This document shows, one piece after another, positions 1 to 7,656 of a stretch of 32,158 nt of DNA (within the stretch, counting starts at the first letter, position 1; every line of letters begins with the position of its first letter). The notes under the pieces were generated by a model, which searched no databases, was not told the DNA's origin, and worked only from the letters and a program-made list of their open reading frames with translations. The DNA is from Smithellaceae bacterium. Lineage in GTDB: Bacteria; Desulfobacterota; Syntrophia; Syntrophales; Smithellaceae. Position numbers and translations under genes: made by a program. The stretch is from the NCBI GenBank assembly GCA_028693285.1, contig JAQUVQ010000033.1, forward strand, positions 1 through 32,158. Reading direction: 5' to 3'.

Positions 1-2
1 GA

Positions 3-137
3 TTGGAGGGCACCCTTTACGACGGGATCACCAGGGTTGAGAAAGCCGCCTTCCAAACCCTGCTGGTCACCGAAGATTTCAAAGAAGGCGCCAAGGCGTT
101 TCTGGAAAAGAGACCGGCGCAGTTCAAGGGCCGTTAG
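3..137 (+). CDS. Enoyl-CoA hydratase/isomerase family protein, C-terminal fragment
   Basis: Only the last 44 codons are inside the window; the gene enters from the left edge and stops with TAG. The visible peptide runs LEGTLYDGITRVEKAAF, then LLVTEDFKEGAKAFLEKR and ends AQFKGR. A helix containing TEDxxEGxxAFxEKR followed by a short basic tail ending FxGR is the usual C-terminus of crotonase-fold enoyl-CoA hydratases, so the gene probably hydrates an enoyl-CoA in beta-oxidation or a related acyl-CoA pathway. The active-site glutamates lie upstream of the window, so substrate and exact activity cannot be judged. A strong hairpin terminator follows about 20 bp after the stop. Acyl-CoA enzymes further along the window fit this context. 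Confidence 0.72.
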   Translation: MEGTLYDGITRVEKAAFQTLLVTEDFKEGAKAFLEKRPAQFKGR

Positions 138-156
138 GGAAAATGGCGTAAAAACG

Positions 157-190
157 AAAAACGGCGGCCGGTTTGGCCGCCGTTTTTTTT
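157..190. terminator. Bidirectional rho-independent terminator
   Basis: A perfect 9-bp stem, ACGGCGGCC at 161-169 and its complement at 175-183, encloses a 5-nt loop. It is followed by eight T on the plus strand and preceded by an A-run, which gives a U-tract on the minus strand. It sits between a plus-strand gene ending at 137 and a minus-strand gene ending at 196, so it can serve both converging genes. Confidence 0.9.
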
Positions 191-195
191 GAGGA

Positions 196-813
196 CTACA
201 GGGTATAGAGTTCCCGAAGATCCGCCTGCGGATAGGAAAGCTCTCCGCCTTTGTCAATGACCTGATTGCGGTATTTTTTGACGGAAAGAACTTCCAGCGT
301 TTCAATGTGCTGAATGCTCTTGAGCTCCTTGGCCTTGCCGAGCATCTTTTTGTAGCTGTCGTAGGATTCCGTGATGATTTCCACGATAAAGGAGTTCGCG
401 CCCTGCACGTGCAGAATGGAGCTGACAATGCGCATTTTTTTCAGGAGTTCGATCAGCTTTTCGTCATGGTGGGGATTGTCGATAAGCATGAAAAAGTGAA
501 ACCGGTCCGTCAGATCCTTGTAATCCTTCAGGTCAAAATCGTTTTTTTGCTTGAAGACCTGGATGACTTTCTGCGTCTGCACGGAAATCACGGCGGGCAC
601 GCCCGAGGAAAGCCGGAGCGCCTTGAGCCGGTTGATCCAGTCATGAAGCTGCTCCCGGTCGTCAAAATTGGAGTCGATGAGGTAGCTGTGCCGGCCCATC
701 ACGTGGAAGATGGAAACGGCGTGCGGGTTTCCTCTCAGAAAAGTCATCAACCCGTCTTCTTCCCCCCAGTTTTGCACAAAAACCAGCGCGTGCAATATCG
801 TATTTTTCGGCAT
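196..813 (-). CDS. Tandem RAM (Lrp/AsnC ligand-binding) domain protein without HTH
   Basis: A 205-residue protein. The start at 813 (MPKNTILHALVF) is chosen because GAAGGAGG lies directly upstream; an upstream in-frame codon at 915 has no such site. Two copies of a beta-alpha-beta-beta-alpha-beta pattern typical of Lrp/AsnC effector domains are visible. One is at about residues 35-95 (VSIFHVMGRHSYLID, then GVPAVISVQTQKV). The other is at about 125-185 (IVSSILHVQGANSFIVEI, then IQHIETLEVLSVKK). No helix-turn-helix precedes either one. Proteins with free RAM domains can bind amino acids or similar small ligands, but this one has no evident DNA-binding part and no enzyme motif. It is a single-gene unit, closed by the shared terminator. 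Its function is not known; a sensor or partner protein is only a guess. Confidence 0.75.
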   Translation of the reverse strand: MPKNTILHALVFVQNWGEEDGLMTFLRGNPHAVSIFHVMGRHSYLIDSNFDDREQLHDWINRLKALRLSSGVPAVISVQTQKVIQVFKQKNDFDLKDYKDLTDRFHFFMLIDNPHHDEKLIELLKKMRIVSSILHVQGANSFIVEIITESYDSYKKMLGKAKELKSIQHIETLEVLSVKKYRNQVIDKGGELSYPQADLRELYTL

Positions 814-971
814 GCTTCCTCCTTCGAATCCCGTCCCGGCTGCGTGGAAAATGAATGCCGGACAGCTTTTGTTTTTACGGCACGAAGTATATGAAACAAA
901 GCGCGGAAGTGTCAAGCGGCATTTCAGGAGCGCGGCGGGCCGGGAACGGAAGAACCGTGGCGGAAAAGGAA

Positions 972-1005
972 AAGGGGGCGGCCTTCACAAGAATGCCGCC
1001 CCCTT
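972..1005 (-). terminator. Terminator of the liv/CoA-transferase operon
   Basis: The arms at 972-982 (AAGGGGGCGGC) and 995-1005 pair perfectly over 11 bp around a 12-nt loop. Read on the minus strand, the stem is followed by a T-rich tract (complement of 957-973). It lies just beyond the last gene of the minus-strand operon, which ends at 1058. Confidence 0.75.
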
Positions 1006-1021
1006 CCTTTCAGCCTTCAGT
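1006..1021. repeat. Heptad repeat remnant (CCTTCAG type)
   Basis: Short run of 7-bp units: a partial TTTCAG, then CCTTCAG, then a degenerate TCTGCAG. It is the same unit that forms the termini of the four-helix-bundle cassette at 18808-19227. It lies between the operon terminator and a perfect palindrome. Confidence 0.55.
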
Positions 1022-1025
1022 CTGC

Positions 1026-1049
1026 AGGGAACAGTCGCGACTGTTCCCT
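1026..1049. repeat. Perfect 24-bp palindrome
   Basis: The sequence AGGGAACAGTCG is followed immediately by its exact reverse complement, with TCGCGA at the centre and no loop. It lies 8 bp past the stop codon of the substrate-binding protein gene on the minus strand. A loop-free palindrome is a poor classical terminator, so a protein-binding site or dispersed repeat is more likely. A related CTGCAGGGAA-headed inverted repeat occurs at 10458-10486. Confidence 0.8.
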
Positions 1050-1057
1050 ATAATCAA

Positions 1058-2419
1058 TTACTTCCTCAACTCCGCCGGTGTTTTGTAGCGTTTGGGATCC
1101 ACCCATTTGGACACCAGCTTTTCGTTTTCCTCGCAGGACTCATGCAGGAAGGCAATCTTGCCGCCCTCCTGGAACTGGACGATCAACTGCAGAAAGTAGC
1201 CGGGATAAGTCTTCCAGGGATTAGCCGCGTCAACTCTCACGCGGGAATGATAGAAAGGTTTAATTTTCCGGGTTTCATATTTCATCTTGCCCAGGGAGTA
1301 GACGGTTTCCACATCTTCCATCGCTTTGATCAAGGTTTTGATGTTGCCGGTTCCCTTGGCTCTTTCGATGGCTGACTTGAAATGGTAAATATCGGCATAC
1401 GCGATGTGGACATGGATCTGCATGGGGATTTTGCGCGCATGCGCTTTTTTCACCAGGGGGATGGTTTTGGGCGTCAGCGGGATCGTATCCAGATCCGTGT
1501 AGGAGCTGATCACGCCCAAGCCCTTGCCGCCCGTCATTTTCCAGTAATCCTGGGTCTGGGCGACGCCGCCGTAGAGATTCACCTGGATGTCCCGGGCCGC
1601 GGAATCAGACCACTGTTTGGCAAAGGATTCCGTGTCCGTAAACCACGAGCTGATGTAGAAAATCAAATCGGCGTTGGATTTTTTGATGTCCTGCAGAATC
1701 GGCAGATACATGGTGCCGCGGGGTTTGACCGCCTTGCTGTACACCACTTCCAGACCGCAGTCCTTGGCCATTTTTTCCCAGGTGGGCAGATTGATGTAGC
1801 TGATGCCTTTGCGCCATTCCGTCGTCCAGGCCAGATCCTCCCACAGGAAAGCGATCCTTTTCGTTTTCTGATACTGGGGCATGGTCTTGCAGAAGAAATA
1901 TTTCGTCTGGGCATAATGCGCCGGCTCCGGATCCCAGTCGCGGAAGCAGTGATTGTATTTCGGCCACTCATCGATGATGCGCGCCGTCAGTTCGGCGCCC
2001 ATCGGCCCGTTGAAGATCAGAATGTGCGGGTATTCCTTGAACAGCATTCCGGACGCTTCCTGAACGGCCAGGCAGATTTCCGTCCGGCCTTCGACGGAGA
2101 TGAACTTCGCCTTGTCCTCAATGACCAGTTTGCGAAACGCCTCAACGGACAGAGACGTGTCGCCCTTGTTGTCCATGACCACATACTTGACCGGCCGGCC
2201 CATGATCCCGCCGGTGGCGTTGATTTCCTCCGCCGCCATTTTCTGGATGTCCATGCACGGACGGGTGCCCGGCGATCCGACCATGCCGATGTAGCCGATC
2301 ACAAACGGCTCTCCCTTCGGCTGCGCCACTGCAACGGATGGTAAGCTGATAGCCATCGCAACCAGCCCTGCCAGCGCCGTCACGACGCCCCACTTGACTC
2401 TGCTTGCTCTTTTCATCAT
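1058..2419 (-). CDS. ABC transporter substrate-binding protein (branched-chain amino acid/organic acid type)
   Basis: A 453-residue periplasmic binding protein of the type I fold (Peripla_BP_6, LivK-like) that would deliver substrate to the LivHMGF-like permease encoded upstream in the same operon. The start at 2419 (MMKRASR) follows AGGAGGGG. A classical signal peptide is visible: basic MMKRASRVK, a hydrophobic stretch to about residue 30, then an AVAQ cleavage region. The mature protein opens with FVIGYIGMVGSPGTRPC and AAEEINATGGIMGRPVKYV, the N-terminal signature of the family. Later segments such as RIAFLWEDLAW and ADLIFYISSW belong to the two-lobed fold. It is the last gene, 69 bp after the CoA-transferase pair. 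Binding of an aromatic or aliphatic acid rather than an amino acid is inferred from those neighbours. Confidence 0.88.
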   Translation of the reverse strand: MMKRASRVKWGVVTALAGLVAMAISLPSVAVAQPKGEPFVIGYIGMVGSPGTRPCMDIQKMAAEEINATGGIMGRPVKYVVMDNKGDTSLSVEAFRKLVIEDKAKFISVEGRTEICLAVQEASGMLFKEYPHILIFNGPMGAELTARIIDEWPKYNHCFRDWDPEPAHYAQTKYFFCKTMPQYQKTKRIAFLWEDLAWTTEWRKGISYINLPTWEKMAKDCGLEVVYSKAVKPRGTMYLPILQDIKKSNADLIFYISSWFTDTESFAKQWSDSAARDIQVNLYGGVAQTQDYWKMTGGKGLGVISSYTDLDTIPLTPKTIPLVKKAHARKIPMQIHVHIAYADIYHFKSAIERAKGTGNIKTLIKAMEDVETVYSLGKMKYETRKIKPFYHSRVRVDAANPWKTYPGYFLQLIVQFQEGGKIAFLHESCEENEKLVSKWVDPKRYKTPAELRK

Positions 2420-2488
2420 GTTTCCCCTCCTGTTTATCAAAATTCCCCTTAAAAATACGATCAAATTTCTGCCGAATATTTGATCCTT

Positions 2489-3811
2489 CTAATCGTTTAA
2501 ATATTTTTTCCGGATATATTCATTGTCCCCGCCGATTTCGCTGGCCACCCATTTGACCCGGGGGGGCGATTCGGACATTTTTACAAAATTGGAGCTGATG
2601 GTGTATTTGCCCAGCTTTTCGTCCTCCACCTCCTGAAAAGCCTTCCGGATGTGCCACTGCTTGTTTTGCATCGCTTCCTCCGGCGTCATCAGCTTCATGA
2701 CGATGGGCACGCCGCCGCCCCGCCACTTGGAGCGGGCGGATTTTTTGCTGTAATTGAGCGCCATCTTCACCAGCTCGTCGCCGGTGTACAGCAGCGTTTT
2801 TTCCTCGATGATCTTGTGCAGGTGGATGGCCTGCTCCAGAATGTCGGGAATGCGGTCCGACGAATAGCGCCAGTCGTCTTCCTGCTCCCACAGGCCCAGA
2901 ACCTTCAAGAGCGCTCGGAAATCATGGTCCCGCGGCGCGGCGATCGCCACAAAGCCGTCCTTGCATTTCCAGTGGCCGTACGGATAGAGAATGAAGTCCA
3001 GAACGCCGATTCGCGGGCGGGCTTTTTCCCAGGTAAAGCCGATGGTGGCGGGCATGCCGACCATGGAGGAATACGCGTCCATTCCGGCGACATCCACCAT
3101 CTGTCCCCGGCCGGTGTTTTGCCGGTGGAGAAGTGCGACCGTGCCGCCCAGGGCCGCGGAAAGCCCGGAGATATACCAGCCCGCCCACATTCCGCCTCTA
3201 AGAGGCCAGGTATAGGGCTCCGGCTCATTGGGCGGGGCGCCCATCTGCGCGGGAAGCCCCGATCCCGCCTGGGACGTAATGTCCGTATCCGGCATTTTCG
3301 CGGATTCCCTGGCTTTATCCGTGTATTGTCCGTAGGCGGAAAGCGCAATGTAGATCAACCCCGGATTCTCCGCGGCGAGCCGGCGGTAGCCGATTCCCCA
3401 GCCGTCCATCTCGCCGGGCGCAAAGCTTTCGATCACCACGGCCGCTCTGGAGGCCAGCCGGGCGAAGGTTTTCCGGTCCTCCTCGCGGTTTTTCACATCC
3501 AGCGTCATGTACCGCTTGTTGCGGCCCTCGAACATGAAGGGAATGCCCACCCCCTGAACCGTCACGCCGAAAGGCGTGATCCGGCGCGCCGGATCGCCTT
3601 CCGGAGGCTCGATTTTGACGACCTCCGCGCCGAATTCCGCGAAGAAACTGGCGGCGACAATGCCCGCAAAATTGGCCGAGCTGACATCCAGCACCAGAAT
3701 GTCGTCGAGCACTTCCGGTTTCCCTTCGGCGTTCATCATTTCGGCGAGGATTTTCCCCCGGTCGCCGCCCTTGCCGCCGTGCCGAGTATAGACTTCTTCC
3801 CTGGGGCTCAT
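2489..3811 (-). CDS. CoA transferase family III (CaiB/BaiF), second subunit
   Basis: A 440-residue family III CoA transferase, which moves CoA between carboxylic acids through an enzyme-bound aspartyl-CoA thioester. The N-terminal Rossmann-like part carries LVLDVSSANFAGIVAA and FGAEVVKIEPPEGDPAR (about residues 39-76). VVIESFAPGEMDGWGIGY (125-142) is a family signature. Asp177 in TDITSQAGSG aligns with the catalytic aspartate of the family (D followed four residues later by Q and then SG). The start ATG overlaps the stop of the preceding transferase gene (ATGA), so the two are translationally coupled and probably form a heterodimer in the manner of BbsE/BbsF. Their place between a liv-type permease and its binding protein suggests activation of the imported acid. 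The substrate cannot be read from the sequence. Confidence 0.85.
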   Translation of the reverse strand: MSPREEVYTRHGGKGGDRGKILAEMMNAEGKPEVLDDILVLDVSSANFAGIVAASFFAEFGAEVVKIEPPEGDPARRITPFGVTVQGVGIPFMFEGRNKRYMTLDVKNREEDRKTFARLASRAAVVIESFAPGEMDGWGIGYRRLAAENPGLIYIALSAYGQYTDKARESAKMPDTDITSQAGSGLPAQMGAPPNEPEPYTWPLRGGMWAGWYISGLSAALGGTVALLHRQNTGRGQMVDVAGMDAYSSMVGMPATIGFTWEKARPRIGVLDFILYPYGHWKCKDGFVAIAAPRDHDFRALLKVLGLWEQEDDWRYSSDRIPDILEQAIHLHKIIEEKTLLYTGDELVKMALNYSKKSARSKWRGGGVPIVMKLMTPEEAMQNKQWHIRKAFQEVEDEKLGKYTISSNFVKMSESPPRVKWVASEIGGDNEYIRKKYLND

Positions 3812-5163
3812 TTTCCAACCTCTTTTCCGTAGTTGTAGATGGGGTCCTTGCTCAGGTCGTAATAGACCGGCGGCTTCAGGCCCGGCCGGTCGTCAAATGT
3901 CCCGACGACTTTTTTCTTTTCCAGCTTTTCAATCTCCGCTTCGCTCAACCCCAGAAATTTCTTGAGCACAATCCGGTTGTGATACCCCAGCGGCCGCGCC
4001 AGCCACTTGGTGCGTGAAGGCGTTCCGGAAAGCATGGCGGACGGGCCGGCAATCGCCAGATGGCCGTACATGTCGTCTTTGAAAAGCACCACGCTGCCGC
4101 GCTTGCGGCGCCATTCCTCATTGGCGATCATGTAGTCGTCCGCCACCTCCGCCGCCGGAAAATTTTTATCGTCGGCCAGGCGGATCACATCGGCTAAGGA
4201 CTGCGACCGGACCCAGTCCACCGCGATTGCATGGAGCGCTTTGGCGTTTTCCGGCTTCAGCCGCTCCAGCGTATCGGCAAAACGCGGATCCGACGGCAGC
4301 TCCGGCCGGCCGATGGCCAGGGCAAAATGCTCAAACTGTTCGGACGTCGCGCAGGCCAGCGCCAGAAACTTGTCGTCTGCCGTTTTAAAGACAGCCGCCG
4401 GCACCATCGTGGGATCGACGTTTCCGGTGCGGCCGATCGCTTTTTGGGTCACGGAATAATAGGTATAATGAAACAGGGTCCGCATCAGGCCTTCGGTCTG
4501 CGCCATGTCGATGTACTGTCCCTTTCCGGTTTTCTTCCGGTAGTACAGCGCCATCAGCACCGCCAGGCAGGCAAAATTCCCCGGCACGAAGTCGCCCACG
4601 TAGTCCGGCAGTTTGTAGAAATTGTCCGTGTCCGGATAGCCGTTCAGCGTCAGCACGCCGCTCGCGCCCTGGGCCAGCAGGTCCCAGCCCGGAAAATACC
4701 GCATCGGACCGAACTGGCCGTAGGTCGAACAGCTCAGGAAAATGATGTTCGGATTGATTTTGGAGATTTTCTCGTAGCCGATGCCCCAGGCGTCCGCCGT
4801 CCCGGGTGCAAAGTTTTCAATGACCACGTCCGCATCTTTGGCCATTTGATAGATCAGTTCTTTGGATTCCTTGAGCTGCAGGTTCACCGAGAGAAAATAC
4901 TTGTTCTTGGTGATGTTGTGCCAGATGGGGTTTGAGTGCTTCCAGTATTTGCCCCAGTAGGTCGCCGGACGCCACAGGTCGCCGTAAAAAGGCAGCTCCA
5001 GCTTGATCACTTCCGCGCCGTAATCCGCCAGAAGCCTCGCCGCAATCGGCCCGAAGATCACGTGGGAAAAGTCCAGCACGCGGATGCCTTTGAGCGCTTC
5101 GGGCTTTTGGTCCGCCTCATCGGGATTGAAAAGTTTTGCCGTATAAGAAAAATAATCTTCCAT
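3808..5163 (-). CDS. CoA transferase family III (CaiB/BaiF), first subunit
   Basis: A 451-residue paralogue of the neighbouring transferase. IRVLDFSHVIFGPIAARLLADYGAEVIKLE (from residue 27, with the conserved GAEVIK) forms the CoA-binding start of the fold. VVIENFAPGTADAWGIGY follows at about 113-130. The catalytic aspartate is Asp161 in PGWDLLAQGASG, the canonical motif. Both subunits of this pair therefore keep the nucleophile. The gene begins 2 bp after the livF stop codon, with GGGGAGAT as ribosome-binding site, and ends in a 4-bp overlap with the second subunit. Family members include formyl-CoA, carnitine-CoA and benzylsuccinate-CoA transferases; the two-subunit arrangement most resembles the last, but a specific substrate is not assigned. 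Confidence 0.87.
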   Translation of the reverse strand: MEDYFSYTAKLFNPDEADQKPEALKGIRVLDFSHVIFGPIAARLLADYGAEVIKLELPFYGDLWRPATYWGKYWKHSNPIWHNITKNKYFLSVNLQLKESKELIYQMAKDADVVIENFAPGTADAWGIGYEKISKINPNIIFLSCSTYGQFGPMRYFPGWDLLAQGASGVLTLNGYPDTDNFYKLPDYVGDFVPGNFACLAVLMALYYRKKTGKGQYIDMAQTEGLMRTLFHYTYYSVTQKAIGRTGNVDPTMVPAAVFKTADDKFLALACATSEQFEHFALAIGRPELPSDPRFADTLERLKPENAKALHAIAVDWVRSQSLADVIRLADDKNFPAAEVADDYMIANEEWRRKRGSVVLFKDDMYGHLAIAGPSAMLSGTPSRTKWLARPLGYHNRIVLKKFLGLSEAEIEKLEKKKVVGTFDDRPGLKPPVYYDLSKDPIYNYGKEVGK

Positions 5164-5165
5164 CG

Positions 5166-5870
5166 CTATCTCCCCAAGTATGCCTTTTTCACCAGGTCGT
5201 TTTTCATCAGGTCCGCCGCTCTTCCCTCCAGAACGATTCTTCCCTCCTGAATGATGTACCCGCGGTCGGCCAGCTGCAGCGCGCGCAGGGCGTTTTGTTC
5301 GGTCAGCAAAATGGTCAGTCCCGTCTCGCGAAGCTTGCCCAGCGTTTGATAGACATCGTCCACGATGAGCGGGGCCAGGCCGATGGAAGGTTCGTCCACC
5401 ATCAGCAGATGCGGATTGGCCATCAGTCCCCGGCCGATTTTCAGCATCTGCTGCTCGCCGCCGGAAAGGAGGCGGGCGGACATGTTGGAGCGTTCCTTCA
5501 GAATCGGAAAAAGACTGTACACATACTGAATCGTCTGTTTTCTTTTGGACCAGGATGTTTTCCGGTAGGCGCCCAGCATCAGATTTTCCTTCACGGTCAT
5601 GAACGGAAAGCTCTTCATGCCTTCGGGAACCTGCACAATCCCCCGGTCAACGATTTTGTGGGACGGCAGGCCCTGAATGGCTTCGTCGCGAAAGATCACT
5701 CTTCCGCTGGTGCCCGTCATCATGCCCTGCACGACGTTGAGGATCGTGCTCTTCCCCGTGCCGTTGGATCCCAGAATGGTCACGATTTCCGACTGCCGGA
5801 CATTGAAGCTGACTCCATGCAGCGCCGGAATGACGCCGTAAGACGCGCTCAGATCACTGACTTCAAGCAT
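5166..5870 (-). CDS. livF: ABC transporter ATP-binding protein, LivF-like
   Basis: A 234-residue ATPase of the branched-chain amino acid/amide transporter family, working with LivG on the cytoplasmic face of the LivHM permease. The start at 5870 (MLEVSDLSASYG) follows GGAGGGAAT; an upstream in-frame codon lacks a site. Walker A is GSNGTGKST at 34-42, the ABC signature LSGGEQQ is at 135-141, Walker B is LLMVDE at 155-160, and the switch histidine position is replaced by the Gln usual in LivF (LLTEQN, 188-193). The N-terminus overlaps the end of livG by 8 bp. All ATPase motifs are intact, so this is an active nucleotide-binding subunit. Confidence 0.92.
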   Translation of the reverse strand: MLEVSDLSASYGVIPALHGVSFNVRQSEIVTILGSNGTGKSTILNVVQGMMTGTSGRVIFRDEAIQGLPSHKIVDRGIVQVPEGMKSFPFMTVKENLMLGAYRKTSWSKRKQTIQYVYSLFPILKERSNMSARLLSGGEQQMLKIGRGLMANPHLLMVDEPSIGLAPLIVDDVYQTLGKLRETGLTILLTEQNALRALQLADRGYIIQEGRIVLEGRAADLMKNDLVKKAYLGR

Positions 5871-6609
5871 ATTCCCTCCAACCTCTGCCCAGATACGCCT
5901 CAATCACGTCGTCATTGCTCACCACCTGATCCGGCGTGCCTTCGGCCAGTTTGGCCCCGTAATTGATCGCGACAATCCGGTCGGCCGCCTCCATCAGGAC
6001 CGCCATGACATGCTCGATCCAGAAGACGGTGATGCCGAACTCCTCCTTGGCTCTGCGGATCATACGGGTGGCGTTTTTGGCCTCCCCCGGATTCAGGCCG
6101 GCCATGACCTCGTCGATAAACAGAAGCTGGGGTGTCGTGGCCAGGGCTCTCGCCAGCTCCAGCATTCTCAGTTCGTAAAACGTCAGGTCGCGCGCCAGAA
6201 TGTTGCGCTTGCTGAAGAGCCCGACGAATTCCAGATAATGCGTCGCGTCATACATGGCGTCCTGAAAGCTCTGGTGGACTCTTTTTTTGCCGGATATGGA
6301 GCTGGCCAGCACGCTGGTCAGCGCGGTGAGCTCCGGGAAGGGGCGCGGAATCTGGTAGGTGCGGGCAAGCCCCCTGTGCGCCCGCTCGTGCGGCTTCATG
6401 CGCGTGATGTCCACGCCGTTCATTTCCACCTTGCCCGACGTCGCGGGAAGATACCCCGTCAGGCAGTTGACTACGGTGGATTTGCCGGCGCCGTTGGGAC
6501 CGATGAAGCCCAGCGTCTCCCCCTGGTAAATTTCAAAGGACACGTCGTTGACCGCCACGATTCCCCCGAAACGCTTGGTCAGATTGCTTACTTTCACCAA
6601 TGGAGTCAT
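5863..6609 (-). CDS. livG: ABC transporter ATP-binding protein, LivG-like with a divergent signature
   Basis: A 248-residue LivG-type ATPase. Walker A is GPNGAGKST at about residues 37-45 and Walker B is LLFIDEVMAGLNPGEA near 157-172. The C-terminus ends AYLGRGWREYA, as in other LivG proteins. The ABC signature is unusual: where LivG proteins normally have L-S-Y-G-Q, this protein has LTFYELR, so the conserved glycine is missing. The D-E-P after Walker B is D-E-V. The rest of the helix (LELARALA) is normal. Since the partner LivF keeps a perfect signature, one of the two composite ATP sites may be degenerate, a known arrangement in asymmetric ABC transporters. It is co-transcribed with livM, with a gap of only 6 bp. 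Confidence 0.9.
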   Translation of the reverse strand: MTPLVKVSNLTKRFGGIVAVNDVSFEIYQGETLGFIGPNGAGKSTVVNCLTGYLPATSGKVEMNGVDITRMKPHERAHRGLARTYQIPRPFPELTALTSVLASSISGKKRVHQSFQDAMYDATHYLEFVGLFSKRNILARDLTFYELRMLELARALATTPQLLFIDEVMAGLNPGEAKNATRMIRRAKEEFGITVFWIEHVMAVLMEAADRIVAINYGAKLAEGTPDQVVSNDDVIEAYLGRGWREYA

Positions 6610-6615
6610 GGCTTT

Positions 6616-7656
6616 CTACCTCCGCACGTGAATGGTTGGCAGATATTCGCGATACCGGCGCTTCCGGTAAAGGCCGAAGAGCCCTTCCGGAAGGACAAAC
6701 AGCAGCGCCAGAAGGATAATGGGGAACAGCACCGGCTGGATCGGCCCCATAAACCGGATCATCAGCATCTCCAGGAAAGCGACAAAATAGCCGCCGACGA
6801 CGCAGCCGAAAACCTGGGCGCGTCCGCCGATCATCAGCACCAGCAGAACCTTCAGCATGAAGGTCAGCGGCAGATACGTAATGCCGGCAAACGAACTGAA
6901 GTAGTGCGCGTAAAACCACCCGATGATGCCGATCATCGTGGAGGCGGAGACAAACGCGATAATTTTGATTTTGCTGATGTGGATGCCGATGGAATGGGCG
7001 ACGTCCTCGTCATCGTTGATCGACGCCATCAAAAGGCCGTAGCGGGACTTGAGAACCTTGTTGATGATCCACAAATAGACGAACATGATCACCGTGGAAA
7101 TGTAGCCGATCACCAGAAAGTTGATTTTGGAGTTTCCGGTGTCGAGAAGCGGCACAATGCCGAAAAGGCCGGTGTCGCCCTTGAAAATGTCCGGATAGAT
7201 GAAGGTCACCTCCAGAAATACCAGCGGCAGCAGCAGCGTCAGGAGCACATAGTACAGGCCGCGCGCCATGATGACCAGCGGGCTGAAGATCAGCGCCGCA
7301 ATCATGGACGTCAGAATGGCGAAGGGCAGAGTGGTCAGCGGCCCCCACCCGTAGGCGATGCTCAAAAGCGCCGCCGAATACCCCCCCACTCCGATGTAAA
7401 ACTGAGGGCCGAAGTTCATTCGCCCCGTGCCGATGGTCATCAGCGCCAGGGGCATCGCGATGGCGGCGTAAATATTGGCCGAAATCATGGTGTTGATCAG
7501 ACCGGGGCTGACAAAGTAGCAAACCGTCGGAAAGATAAACAGGACAGCGGCCCAGATCAGCGTGTTGCGCCAGTACCGCGGCTCCAGGACCCACTCCCAT
7601 TTCTTGGTTCCCAACCGGATGACAATGCGGTCCCGCTTTAATTCCATCTCTACCAT
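6616..7656 (-). CDS. livM: ABC transporter permease, LivM-like
   Basis: A 346-residue integral membrane protein with about eight to nine hydrophobic segments, beginning after a charged, roughly 30-residue N-terminal stretch (MVEMELKRDRIVIRLGTKKW). Family marks include MTIGTGRMNFGPQFYIGVGGYSAALL (starting near residue 110), YGLLMASINDDEDVAHSIGI (the cytoplasmic loop that contacts the ATPases) and GGRAQVFGCVVGGY. The protein ends in a basic tail (PEGLFGLYRKRRYREYL). The start at 7656 follows AAGGAG at a longish spacing, and the gene overlaps livH by 7 bp. It forms the translocation pore together with LivH. Confidence 0.9.
   Translation of the reverse strand: MVEMELKRDRIVIRLGTKKWEWVLEPRYWRNTLIWAAVLFIFPTVCYFVSPGLINTMISANIYAAIAMPLALMTIGTGRMNFGPQFYIGVGGYSAALLSIAYGWGPLTTLPFAILTSMIAALIFSPLVIMARGLYYVLLTLLLPLVFLEVTFIYPDIFKGDTGLFGIVPLLDTGNSKINFLVIGYISTVIMFVYLWIINKVLKSRYGLLMASINDDEDVAHSIGIHISKIKIIAFVSASTMIGIIGWFYAHYFSSFAGITYLPLTFMLKVLLVLMIGGRAQVFGCVVGGYFVAFLEMLMIRFMGPIQPVLFPIILLALLFVLPEGLFGLYRKRRYREYLPTIHVRR

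Noticed and set aside
6010..7641. Long open frame (543 codons) on the plus strand antisense to livG/livM
   Set aside because: It is rich in His, Gln, Arg and Asp with no domain character and lies opposite clear ABC transporter genes; it is a product of GC-rich codon use on the other strand.
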